64,000 nt of DNA from Nannobrachium achirus (lineage: Eukaryota; Chordata; Actinopteri; Myctophiformes; Myctophidae). The notes beneath the pieces were generated by a model. It made no database searches and had not been told where the DNA came from. It was given only the letters and a program-made list of their open reading frames with translations. The stretch is taken from NCBI GenBank assembly GCA_963921795.1, contig OY997658.1:33201347-33265346 (forward strand). The letters are read 5' to 3'. Positions 38,518-51,065 of the stretch are shown here, one piece after another. The position numbers and the translations under genes are program-made. Numbering within the stretch: position 1 is the first letter of the stretch; each line of letters opens with the position of its first letter.

Positions 38518-39031
38518 AGGGATATTTCACTTTCAAACATGTGTGGGGTCATTTTAACATCTCTACCCTGGCTTTTGTGAGCGCCCCAGACAGTTTTTAA
38601 TTGTCTTGATTCAGTATTTACTTAGATATGTGATATAAATGCTATCAGACACGCCCCCTTCCTATACAAACCATTTTAACTTCAAACTCCATTTTAACCA
38701 TGATAGATTAATTCGGCCTTCTAATGCATGAGGGAGCCGTGTTTTTTCATTCATTAATTCTTTTGTATTTTGGGGGGAAACATAAATAAATAAAAATACA
38801 GCAAAATAAATGAAAGAATTAGTTGAAAAAACACAGCCCCCTCAGGTGTTTTTGATTAATCTATCATGGTTAAAATAGATTTTGAAGTGGGTTTGTATAG
38901 GAAGGGGGCGTGTCTGATAAAATTAATATCACATGTCTAATACTGAATCAAGCAACTTGTCTGGGGCACTCACAAAAGCCTGAGAAGACGTTAAAATGAC
39001 CCCAAACATGTTTGAAAGTGAAATATCCCTG
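38514..39031. mobile_element. About 515-bp fold-back element
   Basis: Left arm starts TTAAAGGGATATTTCACTTT and the right arm ends AAAGTGAAATATCCCTG. Arms of about 240 bp include matched blocks such as GACACGCCCCCTTCCTATAC and its complement. The outermost AAAGGG resembles the fold-back at 37345-37661, but the arms differ. Confidence 0.85.
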
Positions 39032-39103
39032 TACTGCACTTTGTTGTACAATGATGGCATACAAAAATAGTGAAAATATATTGTTCATTAATCGTATATC
39101 AAG

Positions 39104-40359
39104 TAGGGGTGTGAAAGAATATTCTTTATTCGAATATTCGTTCGAATGTTAACAATAAAAGAATATTCGAAAGTAAAATCTTGAGCTTCGAATTAATTTA
39201 TATTTAATTAAAAAAAATCTACCGCACTTCTCGCGAGATTCTGGGCGCATGGAACGTTAAAAGGTCCCTGGTCTCGCAAGGCAGAAGTCTCCATTAGCTG
39301 CTGCAAAAGTGGGCTGATCTACAAGTCCACAATGCGTCGCTGATCCAATACGCTGTGGGCTTGTACATTAAGGGTGCCTATTTAGCAACACCGTCATACG
39401 GCGAAGAATAAACCTCCAGCTGCTTAACTTTCCATTCACACTGTCACTGCATGGCCGTCGTCCGCTCCGCGCAGGGGAGGGGAGCTCTCTCCATTCCGAC
39501 GGTGGAGAGATGCACTCGCCTTGCAGTGCTTTTAAACTTGATTCAGAATGATTAACGAGTCTATCTGAAACGGGCGACGCATTTGGTAGTGACGGGAAGC
39601 CGGACAACGAGACTTCTCCACCGAAAAACACAAAGCATGGATTTCTTCTCTCACGAGTTATTCTCCCCGCACGCAGCCACGGTAAAACTCCCTCCGTCAC
39701 ACTCTTGTAGAAGTTGTAGACTACCTAATTTGGTTCAAACCAAAACATACTCCATTGGTGTGATTATTGCTCGTTTCATGTCGTGGCTGTTCCAACTCCT
39801 GCAGCCGTTACTACTTGACTCCATCACAGGCTGCTGCTGTGAGTGTGACGCTTCGCAACGACAATGCTATGCTGGCAGCTGCGTGCACACAGACATCAAA
39901 CGGGGCTTGAGCCCCTGCCCTTTTAAGAGAGAATTGTCCGCCAAAATGCCCTTTTAGAAATGTCAGCCCCTGCCTCTCTTAACATTCTTTGCACGGCACG
40001 TCCCTGACCAACGCGGACCTGGCTGCACGACCGCGACTGTCTCTACAGTTTACAGTTTAGGCATTTTAGCAGATGCTTTTAATCCAAAGCGATTTACAAT
40101 AAGCAGATAACACATCACAATAATAAACACGTTAATATGTCAGTACACCAACAGCAATATAACAATGCAAATAAAATAAATAATTAAAGAAAAAGGTTTC
40201 TTAAAAAAAAAAGAAAAAAAAAAAGATTAGAATAAACAGCTTCGAATTGCGAATGCTTCGAATTATTCGATATTTTCGAATATTCGAATTTATTCGAATC
40301 AACGGTGGATTTTCGGCCGAATATTCGAATGCTATTTTTGGCACATTTTCACAGCCCTA
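39104..40359 (+). mobile_element. Family I hAT element, TSD ATATCAAG, with nested sequence
   Basis: Begins TAGGGGTGTGAAAGAATATTC-type sequence and ends TTTTCACAGCCCTA, with the perfect duplication ATATCAAG (39096-39103, 40360-40367). Both ends are rich in TTCGAATATTCG words. The interior (about 39230-40240) contains an imperfect shared hairpin (39304-39368), a family J fragment (about 39880-40005) and a TTTAGGCATTTTAGCAGATGC-type dispersed repeat (about 40045-40135). ORFs of 110-124 codons inside are not recognised. Confidence 0.88.
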
Positions 40360-41221
<862 letters not shown>

Positions 41222-41263
41222 TGAGCTAGCGCTACCTTGGCGACAGACGGCCTCGCCCTGTCT

Positions 41264-41267
41264 GAGG

Positions 41268-41341
<74 letters not shown>
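41264..41341. repeat. (CA)n microsatellite
   Basis: About 36 CA units starting about 50 bp after exon 8. Confidence 0.97.
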
Positions 41342-41570
41342 AGCGCTAATCCACTTTACTCTATGGCTGCCACAGTGGGTGCTAACTCCTGATGCACATG
41401 CATTTTTAAAGATTTGAACACTATGAATGAGTGCAGTCTGGATTACGTGACGCTGGAAACAAAATCAAATGAGTAAAAGCCCTCATATCAATAATTTATA
41501 TAACAGTTTGTGATATGGCGAAACAACATGATCAGACTGATTTGGTGAACAATGTCCACTGAGCCCTACC

Positions 41571-41690
<120 letters not shown>

Positions 41691-42207
41691 CCCACTCACA
41701 CAGACAACACAGGTGCTATAAAACATGCTGGCAATGTGTGTGAATGTTTAACTAGTGGGCCATATGTCAAAATAAACTCCTTAATTATTCCGGGGGGCTC
41801 TTCATTAAAACGATACGAATTCCAAAGAGGTTAATAGCAGCCATTATGGCGCTGACATCACTGCATGTTAACATATCTAGTTAATTAGTTTGTCACTATT
41901 GATTGCTCTAATGTAAAGGGCATGGGATGGACGGGGTGCGGTGAGGGGTGGGGGGGCGGGACGCGTCGGGAGAGGAACTGTTGCGGTGACCAACCCAAGC
42001 AAATGGATCCTGGTCCCTGTGGCACACGAATACACGCTCCTGGCCTTATTGACCAGGAGGATCGCCTTGCAAGCGTACAGAGTGGGCCATTGATTTTGCC
42101 TCTTTTTCTCTCTAATTTTTCTTTGTTTCTTTCTTTCTCCCTCTCGCTCCCCCCCCCCCCCCTCCCTTTCCCCATCGTATCGCCCGCTTCCATCTCTCTC
42201 TCTCCAG

Positions 42208-42291
42208 CGAGTTTTCATCTGGGACCTGGATGAGACAATCATCGTGTTCCATTCTTTGCTCACGGGGTCTTACGCCAACAGATACGGACGG
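42208..42291 (+). CDS. eya1: Eyes absent homolog 1, coding exon 9 (residues 325-352; catalytic motif I)
   Basis: After CTCTCCAG the exon encodes [18 protein letters not shown] and ends [10 protein letters not shown]. The hydrophobic strand followed by DLDET is HAD motif I (D-x-D-x-T/V): D330 would be the nucleophile and D332 the second aspartate that serves the Mg2+-dependent phosphatase reaction. This is the first part of the conserved EYA domain, which also binds SIX proteins. Phase 0 at both ends (84 bp); donor GTGAGT. Confidence 0.97.
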
Positions 42292-42413
42292 GTGAGTGTG
42301 ACATCAGACTGTGGCAGTAGCAGTGCACGTTATCATCAAAACACTTGAATATTAAACCAAAAACCAAAACAGAGAGGGAGCGAGGGGAAATGGGCCAGAG
42401 AATTATAGGAGAG

Positions 42414-43089
42414 CAGGGGCGTCACAGGGGGGGGGGGGGGGGGGGGGGGCAGTGGGACTGAGTTACTAGGGCCCAAGATGGAGGGAGGGGCCTAATTATA
42501 TTATACTTTAGCTATTGAAAAATAGCAGATATACAAATTTTGCTTCTGGGGGGGGGGGTCCCTGGAACTAAATATTTTGACATATCATTTTGGCGGTCCT
42601 TCACATGAAAAAGCACCACTGACATAGAAACATTAAAAAAAAAAGTCCAGAAAACCTAAAAGAAAGACTTGCACCAATGTCCACGATTTTTTTTAAATGG
42701 CAGATCTACAGTACAAGCTCGCACTGCGGCACTCAGTGCCACGCTGTGAGCTTGTATATCTGCTATTTTTGCCAGACCCATGAAATGGGTAGGCCTACAT
42801 AAGCAAATGTCGGTCTGTCCCTTTTCTATATAAAGGGTATATATGATGATGACATGATGATGACATGCCTACAAAAGGCATGATGTCATAAATGATGATG
42901 ACAGACAGGGGGTTGGCACAACCAGGTCTGGCACAACCAGGTTGACCTGGTCTAGTTCAATAGTTAAAGCACAAAATAATGCGTTCCCATTCTAAATGGG
43001 TTAAACCCCCTCCCCCTGTGAAGAACATTCATGGGGGCCCCGCAGTGAATCCTTGTACCCAGGGCCCAGAATTTGGTGCGACACCCCTG
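42414..43089 (+). mobile_element. Family C composite element, TSD TAGGAGAG
   Basis: Starts CAGGGGCGTCACAGGGG and ends GGTGCGACACCCCTG, flanked by the perfect duplication TAGGAGAG (42406-42413, 43090-43097). A G-run of about 25 bases follows the left end (42425-42449). The left hairpin is reduced to one arm (42515-42537), the second is whole but diverged (42694-42770), and an unrelated stretch (about 42775-42955) with ATGATGAC words lies downstream of it. Confidence 0.92.
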
Positions 43090-43846
43090 TAGGAGAGGGT
43101 AGGTTTGGAGAGGGCAGGTTTTCGCTGTGCCTTGAGACCATTGTGAGGAGATGGAGCGGAACTCAATGTACAGATAATTGTTTCTTTTTTTAATAGGCCC
43201 AACGAGGCCCGGCAAACTATTTGCCTGCTCGTTGCAGCTGTTGGTGCTGCTATGCAGAGCTGCTCGGGGCTCGGCTGCAGGGGCTCACACAACAGTTGCA
43301 CTCGGGATGTCTATTGACACATCTTAAGTGTTCCTTTCTCCTTTAGAAATGCCCACATTGTTAGTTTAATTAAGTGCTGCTCAATCCGGCCCATTCAGGC
43401 TTGGATTTCCCAGGAGAACGCAGCGGGTAGACTGAGACCACCGAACGTAATTTGCCAAAACTCAAAACTAGTGAGGCATTCTCCACTTAACGTCTTGTTA
43501 TCTTGATAAAGATTCAATTAAATGACTTTTTGTATCTTTTTTCCATTGTTACAGATGGTAATGCTATAGAAAACAGTTTGTGTTTGATATGCATTTTGTG
43601 GATAACTTAGACCATATCCGCTAAATGCGAGTTTGTACTTTGAAGGTTGTTGAGGTATCTGGGAAGTCATTTGCTGTGCGCCCCATGTCAGTGTACATGG
43701 CTCATTTCATGAAGAAGAGTTTACTTTTCCAGGCTTTGCTATTTGTTATTTCGTATAAATTACACTCTCTAAATTTAAACTTTCAAAACAAACAATTTGG
43801 GAAATAAGGCTGTCTCCTCTTCTCATGGTTGCTGTGCGGTCATGGG
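43090..43846 (+). other. eya1: eya1 intron segment, unique
   Basis: No gene or repeat family recognised; short ORFs only. Confidence 0.6.
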
Positions 43847-43854
43847 ATCTATAC

Positions 43855-44229
43855 CAGTGGTTCTCAACCTTTTCAGGCCGTGACCCCCAAAATAATCATG
43901 TTTTAACTGGGGACCCCCCCCCCACCCCGATGAGCACTATAAGAGTTACATTTTGTATAACACGCAGATCTACTCACAATGCCTCGCAATGCGAGGCGTT
44001 GTGAGCATGTAGATCTGCTATTTTCACAATGTCTGCCTCTAATATTTGACAATGTTTAATCTGTCATTTTAGAGGTATTAAAAAGTCCTCAACTTGTGAC
44101 TTTAGAAATGTGCAGATACCCTCTATACACTTAAAAACAACGTTCCACATTAAGTTAATCATCTGGGGACCCCCCAAAATAATTTGGGGACCCCCCTGGG
44201 GATCCCAACCCACAGGTTGAGAACCACTG
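43855..44229 (+). mobile_element. Family A hAT element, TSD ATCTATAC
   Basis: Starts CAGTGGTTCTCAACCTTTTC and ends CAGGTTGAGAACCACTG, with the perfect duplication ATCTATAC (43847-43854, 44230-44237). The hairpin (43964-44025) has a shortened left arm, loop arms GCCTCGCA/TGCGAGGC and the A-type GAGCATG. At 375 bp this is the cleanest family A copy here. Confidence 0.95.
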
Positions 44230-44747
44230 ATCTATACAACGCTTAGCTTTTCCCATTAAGAAATGGACTTGCATCGGCTTGAAGTCAATGAGAATTGAGG
44301 CGGCATATAATATGAAACATTAAATGTGTCAAATATAATAATGAAATGTAATCTCCAATCTATTTTGTTTTTTTATTTTGACACGATCAGATCTGTGTTA
44401 TTATTTTGTCTTGAGGAACTGAACTCCCCTCTTTCTCTGTTCTGGAGCATGGGCCTTTTTTCAGGTTTTTTGATGTTGGAAAATGACATATTGCGTCTCA
44501 TGTGTCAGAGAGCTTAGCGTCTGTGGCCCGTGCTCCGTGCCTTTGTTCTGGTATGAGGGGGTGTTTGATGGGGGCAGTGTTTTGTTTTTGGGGTGAAAGA
44601 GGGCTGCCCCGCGACCCTCCACTGTTTATTTACTTTATCCTTAGCCCTGCATGCTGGGTAAAGAGAGAGCGGCTTAGGGAGCTGCGGCTCAGAGATGAGG
44701 GCCTCTCCAGCCACACACACACACACACACACATACACACGCACACA

Positions 44748-45239
44748 CAGGGGCGTCACAAGGGGTAGGAAAGTGGGACTGAGTTACTGGGGCCCAAGGT
44801 GGAGGGGCCCTAGTAACTTTAGCTATTGAAAAATAGCAGATATACAAGCTCACAGCGCGGCACCGAGTGCCGCGCTGCGAGCTTGTAGATCTGCTATTTT
44901 TGAAAAGTCGTGAAAATGTGTGCAAATCTTTGAATATATGTATTATTTAAGTGAACATTTGTAACTCAAATTTTGCTTCTGGGGGGTCCCTGGAACTAAA
45001 TATTTTGAGATGAGGGGTCCTTCACATGAAAAAGTTTGAGCATCACTGACGTGAAAACATAGGTTTCTTGGCACACATTTTCACGATTTTTCAAAAATAG
45101 CAGATCTACAAGCTCGCAGCGCGACACACGGTGCCGCGCTGTGAGCTTGTATATCTGCTATTTTTCAATAGTTAACATTCATGGGGGGCCCACAGTGAAT
45201 CCTTGTACCCAGGGCCCAGAATTTGGTGTGACGCCCCTG
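44748..45239 (+). mobile_element. Family C composite element, TSD CGCACACA, in a (CA)n run
   Basis: Starts CAGGGGCGTCACAAGGGG and ends GGTGTGACGCCCCTG. It lies inside a CA microsatellite and is bounded by CGCACACA (44740-44747, 45240-45247), the CG making the duplication informative. Two full hairpins (44829-44901, 45093-45165) flank a family G end ('ggtccctggaactaaat', 'catgaaaaagtttgagcatc', 'actg'). This is the best copy for defining the composite. Confidence 0.95.
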
Positions 45240-45243
45240 CGCA

Positions 45244-45304
<61 letters not shown>

Positions 45305-45312
45305 CACACAGG
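45240..45312. repeat. (CA)n microsatellite, right part
   Basis: Continuation of the CA run split by the family C insertion; the left part is 44713-44747. Confidence 0.96.
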
Positions 45313-45638
45313 GGACTCTCTGACGTGCCCCTCCGAAACAGGAAACACTCCTGACTCCATAAGGGCTCGCTCTGTCAGGGCTCATATAGGACGTGACAGC
45401 CGCTAAAGGCTCTCTCTCACTCTCTCCCTTTTCCTCAACATTCCCTGGTTTTCTTTCCCTCCATCTGTCTCGACCCCCCACCCCCACCCCACCCCACCCC
45501 CATCGGTATTTTCTGTCTTGTTTTCTTTTTCTGTCGCGATCAAACCCATATACCTACGCTAGCCCTCCAAAGTTACACTATTATTATTATGAGGATTAGT
45601 TTCATTGTTATTATTAGTATTAGTAATAGTAATACTAG

Positions 45639-45873
45639 CAGTGGTGTATAGTAACTAAGTAAATGTACTTAAGTACTGTAAGCGTTGTGAGCTATTTTCA
45701 AACATTTTGTAGTTTTACTTTTGGTACTTTAAGTAAATTTTTATGCCAATACTTTCATACTTTTACTCAAGTACATTTTGAATTCTGGACTTTTACTTGT
45801 AACAGAGTATTTCTACACTGCAGTGTTGATACTTTTACTGAAGTAAAACATTTCAGTACTTTTACCACCACTG
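45639..45873 (+). mobile_element. Family D element, short copy
   Basis: Starts CAGTGGTGTATAGTAACT and ends ACTTTTACCACCACTG. Only the inner part of the right hairpin arm remains (45680-45702). The target duplication is unclear because the surroundings are (TATTAG)n-like. Confidence 0.8.
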
Positions 45874-46168
45874 AGTAATATTAATATTAATATTAATATT
45901 AATAGTATTAGTATTAGAACTGGCCAACTTACAAGAGGGAAAAGTAAACATTCTCGCTGACCACAGTGCTGCTCCTTAGCTTATTGAAAACAACAATCTA
46001 TAAACTATAGCTCAGACAACCCCCTCCTCCACACACACTCAATCCCTGACGTCTGTCCTACAGTATATGTCACCCGTACCCCAGCAGGGGGAAACAACAT
46101 GTTACAAAACACTGTGTTTATCCCTTCCTTGTTTGCTCGGAACTTGCTATAAATAGGTTTATATCACG

Positions 46169-46176
46169 CACGCACG

Positions 46177-46236
<60 letters not shown>

Positions 46237-46290
46237 CTTTCTCTCTCATTCTCTCTCTCTCCCTCACACACGCACACACACGCGCTCCCA
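46169..46290. repeat. (CACG)n/(CA)n and CT-rich microsatellite
   Basis: A few CACG units, then (CA)n to about 46233, then CT-rich and CA-rich words. Confidence 0.95.
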
Positions 46291-48098
46291 CATTGCTGTG
46301 CTTATCAGTTCTCCTAATTGGCATCAAGGCAGCTCTCCCCCATAAAGCTGATGGCCAGGGCCAGCTGTGCTACTATTGGGCTGGCTAGAGCTGGAGCTCG
46401 AAGGGGGGTGGGGGGGTGCGGGGGTGTGACTTGGCGCCCCTGTGGATGGCACTGACATCCAGAGACAGGTGGTGCTGGAGTGGAGCAGTGACAGCAGCCA
46501 GCCCTTTGGCCTTCTGGCCTGCTTGTATTCTTAACTCCCTCACTGACTGATTGTTTAGATTTAATTGGAAAGGATTCACTCGCTCCACAGAGCGAGTGCA
46601 CTTTACGCTGCCCCCCACCACCTCCTACCCACCAAACCACACCGTAACCGTTAGCTAAATGACTAAATGAACCTCGCCAGAGGTTTGGACGAGGGACTTG
46701 TGTTGGTGGCCCCGTTGATGAACGAGGGGGAGGGGAATGGGTGGGGTAATTATTTCTGATGAATTCTGAGTGAAAGATTGATTTGAACTGGGAGGTTATG
46801 GGAAGGAGAGAGGGAAAAAAGGGGTATAGTGCGTGTGTGTTTGTGTGCGTGTGTGCGTGCGTGCGCGCACACGCCTGTGTGTGTGTGTGTCTGTGTGAGA
46901 AAGACAGCTGCCAAGAGTGGAGATGGAGTTCTACTTGTGTGGTTTGTCCTCTGTCATTTTAGTGAAGACATAAGCATTGTGGAGTGTGACAGCTAATCAG
47001 TAAATAGCTCAGGTGTGTCTTTGGCTGGTTTAACCCTTTAATCCCGGTGGTCCTGCTGCGCGCTTTGCCTTTAATGCGCCTTCACAATCCTCTCCCATAG
47101 CCCAAGATATCCTCTCTCCCATCCTCCATCCTGCCTGCTGAACACAAATCTTCTGATTTGAAACATAAAAGTGGAGGAAAATCGTTTTTTGTGTGGAAGG
47201 TTTTGAAATTGTACTTGTTTTAACTTTTTTTCTAGTTTTATAGAACAGAATCAGTGTAAATTTGTTGTTATTTACTGCATGACATAATGTCTATTTCTTC
47301 ACAAATGAAGAAGTGCTAGTGTAGCGTATCTGTCTGGGGATGTGCATACTCACTGACTTTTTTTCTTCTTTTTCTTTTTAAAGAGAAAAAGTACACATTG
47401 TCACAGGTTCATTAACTATTTAAAGTGTAGTTCACTCTTCTCCACATATTATCTTACAGACCAGCCCGGCCATATCAGCATTACAGTACATATCACATTA
47501 CAGTCAGACAGAGAAAAAAATCTGGATTAAAAAGAAGAAGAAGAAGAAAAAAACTATGCCTGAATGCAGGACATCATCAATATTCATTTAGGCTGTGAAT
47601 AAATTGCGTTTGGAAATTTCAGGGGTGTTGAAATTACTTACCAAATCATATTAGGGGAATGCCTCAAAGTGGCTGCTGATGATCTTGGGAAACTTTAAAG
47701 GGTTAGTGATGAGTGGATGGGGGTGAATTAGTTTCTCTCAACCTCACCTAGGGAGCAGTTGGATGATGCATCAACACAAGTATGCGGAGAACAGGCTATT
47801 TACGATTACGCCGTGACCCTGCACTCTTCTAAATTGATCAACCCGCTTTGGAAGAGTCACGCTTTTACTGCATTCATTAAAGTCTGGGGGCATTTCTGAT
47901 GACTATTCTGGCCCCGTTTGGTCGTCATAAACAACTTAACTTTCAAGTCTCCCTAATGTCTTCTTTTATGGCAGCAGCGCGCCGAGGAATTTAAGAGAAT
48001 TCCCAAAGTGTAACAGTGTTGTTAATTGAGTGACATCACTGTGACTATGGGCACGTACGCCTGATTTATACTTAAGCTGTGCATCAATGTCTTGCACT
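46291..48098 (+). other. eya1: eya1 intron segment, mostly unique
   Basis: A TG/CG repeat occurs at 46832-46900. The stretch 47760-48060 is unique, rich in TAATTG/TGATGCATCA-like motifs, and might be regulatory. No coding exon recognised. Confidence 0.55.
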
Positions 48099-48171
48099 AG
48101 AAATGTCAGATCTACAAGCTCACAGCATGTCGCGCTGCAACACATTGTGAGCTTTTAGAGCTGATATTTTT
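48099..48171 (+). repeat. Isolated shared hairpin
   Basis: Left arm GTCAGATCTACAAGCTCACA and right arm TTGTGAGCTTTTAGAGC with loop arms GTCGCGC-type. No recognised element ends nearby, although 'ggcgggcccc' downstream recalls the family C surroundings. Confidence 0.75.
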
Positions 48172-48456
48172 GGTGGAAGACACTGGCGGGCCCCACCATG
48201 AATTTCACATTTTTCATTTTTTTTGGTCTTCCCAGTGTCTCTTCCAGCCCCAAAAAACCCAATTCATTAACTCTAAGCCTTGCCTTTCATTTAAGTGATT
48301 TTTCTGAATGCAGCGTGTCGGGCCCCCTAGAGAAGGGGGCGATACTTTTTGGGAGGCTATATCTATTGAGACTATATATATGAGGTGGAACCATGAGGTA
48401 AAGTCGTACTAAAATTGGCTTGAATGGATTGACTCTACATTGTTCTCATCGGGGTA

Positions 48457-48458
48457 CC

Positions 48459-48490
<32 letters not shown>
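48457..48490 (-). pseudogene. U6 spliceosomal snRNA fragment
   Basis: The reverse strand reads TAAAATTGGAACGATACAGA followed by GAAGATTAGCATGG, identical over 34 nt to the central part of vertebrate U6 snRNA including the ACAGA box that pairs with the 5' splice site. The 5' hairpin and the downstream catalytic AGC/stem are absent, so it is a non-functional fragment, probably a retrotransposed or template-switch product. Confidence 0.8.
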
Positions 48491-48491
<1 letters not shown>

Positions 48492-48499
48492 CCCAAAGA

Positions 48500-48697
48500 C
48501 AGCGCCCCGTTGCCAACAAAGGGCATTTTGGTATTGCATCTGAAACGGCTTGGAATTAAAGGGTTAGGATAGGACAGACAGAACTTGAAATTTAAATATC
48601 CGAGTGGTTGTTTAGGCTAAAACCTGTATAAAGCCGGATTATGGACCAATATTTATATAAAATATATATTTTGAAAAGCATGGTGGGGCCCCTTTAA
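48500..48697 (+). repeat. Dispersed repeat, copy 2
   Basis: Shares the ordered blocks ATTTTGGTATTGCATCTG, 'taaaacctgtataa', 'aatatttatataaaa' and 'aaaagcatggtgggg' with 710-905. Confidence 0.55.
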
Positions 48698-48872
48698 GTA
48701 AAAATCAGGCCATCGGCATACTGTACTGTACTGTTTATTATCTCTGAAAAACAGTGTTTGGTGAATATAAAAACAACAACACAGCATATTTTATTTGTAT
48801 GTATTTGTTTAGAAATGTCAGTTTGAGCATTATGTAAGAAGGACATTCTGTTCATTCCCGTGATAACCATAG

Positions 48873-48989
<117 letters not shown>

Positions 48990-49002
48990 TGACTATTTTC
49001 AT

Positions 49003-49025
49003 ATGCGTGTGTGTGTGCGTGCGTG

Positions 49026-49060
<35 letters not shown>

Positions 49061-49080
49061 GTGAGTGTTTGTGTGTGTTT
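49003..49080. repeat. (GT)n microsatellite
   Basis: GT units with GCGT and TTTG interruptions, beginning about 20 bp after exon 10. Confidence 0.95.
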
Positions 49081-49160
49081 GGGTGGTTGCGCGCACCTTT
49101 TCTTCATGTTTTCCTGAGCTCACCAAAGCGCCATTTATTTTCTTTACTTGTGGACTAGTA

Positions 49161-49498
49161 GAGTGGTTCTCAACCTTTTCAGGCCGCGACCCCCCAAAAT
49201 AAACATATCTAACCCTGACGAGCACTAAGAGTTGATGTATGTAGTTTGTCTATTTTCATTATTTCTGTCTCTTATTATTTAACATTTTGGCCAATGTTTA
49301 ATTTGTAATTTTAGAGGTATTAAAAACTCCTAAAAAAGTAAATTGTCACTTGAGAAATGCGCAGATACCCTCTAAACACTTAAACTCTACAGTATGTTGT
49401 TTTGTTTACTGTTGAGTGAGAAAACAATGTTGCACCTTAAGTTAATCATAATTTGGGGACCCCCCTGGGGGTCCCGACCCAGATGTTGAGAACCACTG
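49161..49498 (+). mobile_element. Family A hAT element, TSD GACTAGTA
   Basis: Starts GAGTGGTTCTCAACC (first base changed) and ends GTTGAGAACCACTG, with the perfect duplication GACTAGTA (49153-49160, 49499-49506). The internal words 'gcagataccctcta' and 'gttgcaccttaagttaatca' are family A, but the hairpin has been deleted. Confidence 0.93.
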
Positions 49499-50230
49499 GA
49501 CTAGTACAGTTCCCAACAACCTGCGATGATTTTCCTGGTCAGAGAGGTTTTCTTTTCCTGTAATATTTAAGGCCCCCCGGTCCCGGGCCAGTAGATTAAG
49601 TCAAAACAGCACTGTATACATTACATAAGGATGACCCCCACACCCCCACCCCCACCCCCATTAAAGTTTTAGCTCTAAGCGGCAACAACCGTTTCATAGC
49701 GGGGAGCCCATTTCTCAGTTACCAGTCCCATAGTGGTGAAGTATTACCTCGGAGCCCAAGGGATACTATGAATTTTACATGTGCTGTCAGGGTCGCCAGC
49801 CCAGCCCCCCCCCCCCCCCCCCCCCACTCGCTCCCATAGCGGCTAGCGTGCAATTTGTCAGGCTCTAGTGTTTCTGCGCCCGTCCCGTCTGTCTGTGTGT
49901 CGTGCTGTGTGCTCTTATAGTGTCGTTGTCTGTCCGACTTCGCCGCAGCAGACTCTTCAGTCACGGCATGAAATCACCCACCACCGAGCCTCTCTGAAGC
50001 CCTGATTCATGTACAGTTAGTGTAAAATCTGCCCCCGGGGACTGACTGGGGAATAGAGAGATCGGAGGGGTTAAAGTGGAGGTACTGTAGAGAGGGGTGG
50101 GGGGGGCAAGGTAGTTGGAGGCCTCTGTGTCTGGATGAGTGTCTGCCCCACATGGGGGGTTGGGGGCTGGGGGCCAAACCAGTAGGGGTCCTGAGGCGTC
50201 TAGAGGCTGTGCCTTATACAGTATATATAT

Positions 50231-50699
50231 CAGGGGTCTTCAATGTTTTCAGGCCAGGGACCCCTTAGCTGAGAGAAATTACGCAGGGACCCCCACTACA
50301 TATTGTATATACCGGTAATTGTGTTGCAGATTAAAATTCTTCATAGATTTCCTCGACAGCTCAGACTTGTTTGAGTACAAACAGTAGCTTACTTGTTGAG
50401 TAATGTACATTTTCAGACATTTAACCACTTGAACCGTCAAATACTTTAGTCTGCTCTTCTTTTCCCTCTACAAACCTCTTTGCCAAAAATAGCAGATCTA
50501 CAAGCTTACAACGCCTCGCAGCGCGAGGCGTTGTAAGCTTGTAGATCTGGTGTTTTTGGCTAATGTTCAACTCAGAATAGACTAGGGTTCAAGTGGTTAA
50601 TGTAAAAAACATGGTCGTATCACACAAAGATTTGGCGGCCCCCCTGTAGTAACTCTGAGGACCCCCTAGGGGTCCCGGACCCCCTGTTGAAGACCCCTG
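50231..50699 (+). mobile_element. Family B hAT element, copy 2
   Basis: Starts CAGGGGTCTTCAATG and ends TGTTGAAGACCCCTG. Flanks ATATATAT and ATATATCT match at 7 of 8. The central hairpin (50482-50560) is nearly perfect, with TGCCAAAAA/TTTTTGGC outer stem and CTTACAACGCC paired to GGCGTTGTAAG, where most copies have CTCACA/TGTGAG. The tail 'cagaatagactagggttc' follows. Confidence 0.92.
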
Positions 50700-50839
50700 A
50701 TATATCTATGTACTGTACTGTACAGACGTGCAGCGGATGTCACATGCGTGTGCCCGTGAACTCATACACACATTACGTTGCTGGATGCTTACACATTGAA
50801 ACAATAAGCAAACCATTAACACTCCCGGCTTTCACTCCA

Positions 50840-51019
50840 TTTAACTTCTCTCTCTTTCTGTCACTCACTGTCACTGTCACTCTCTCTCTCTCTCTCTTTC
50901 GGTCTACCTCTCAATTCCCCCCCTCCCTCTTCCGCTCAATCTCCCTCTCACACTCTCTCTCTTTCTCCTCTACCCCTGCCCCTCTGTCCTGACTCCCCAT
51001 CTCTCCCTCCTCCCTCCTC

Positions 51020-51064
<45 letters not shown>

Positions 51065-51065
51065 C
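50840..51065. repeat. CT-rich pyrimidine tract
   Basis: About 220 bp composed mostly of CT, CCT and TCACTG words. Confidence 0.9.

Noticed and set aside
39583..39957. A 124-codon ORF inside the family I element
   Set aside because: It crosses the boundary into a family J fragment, so it is not a conserved protein unit.
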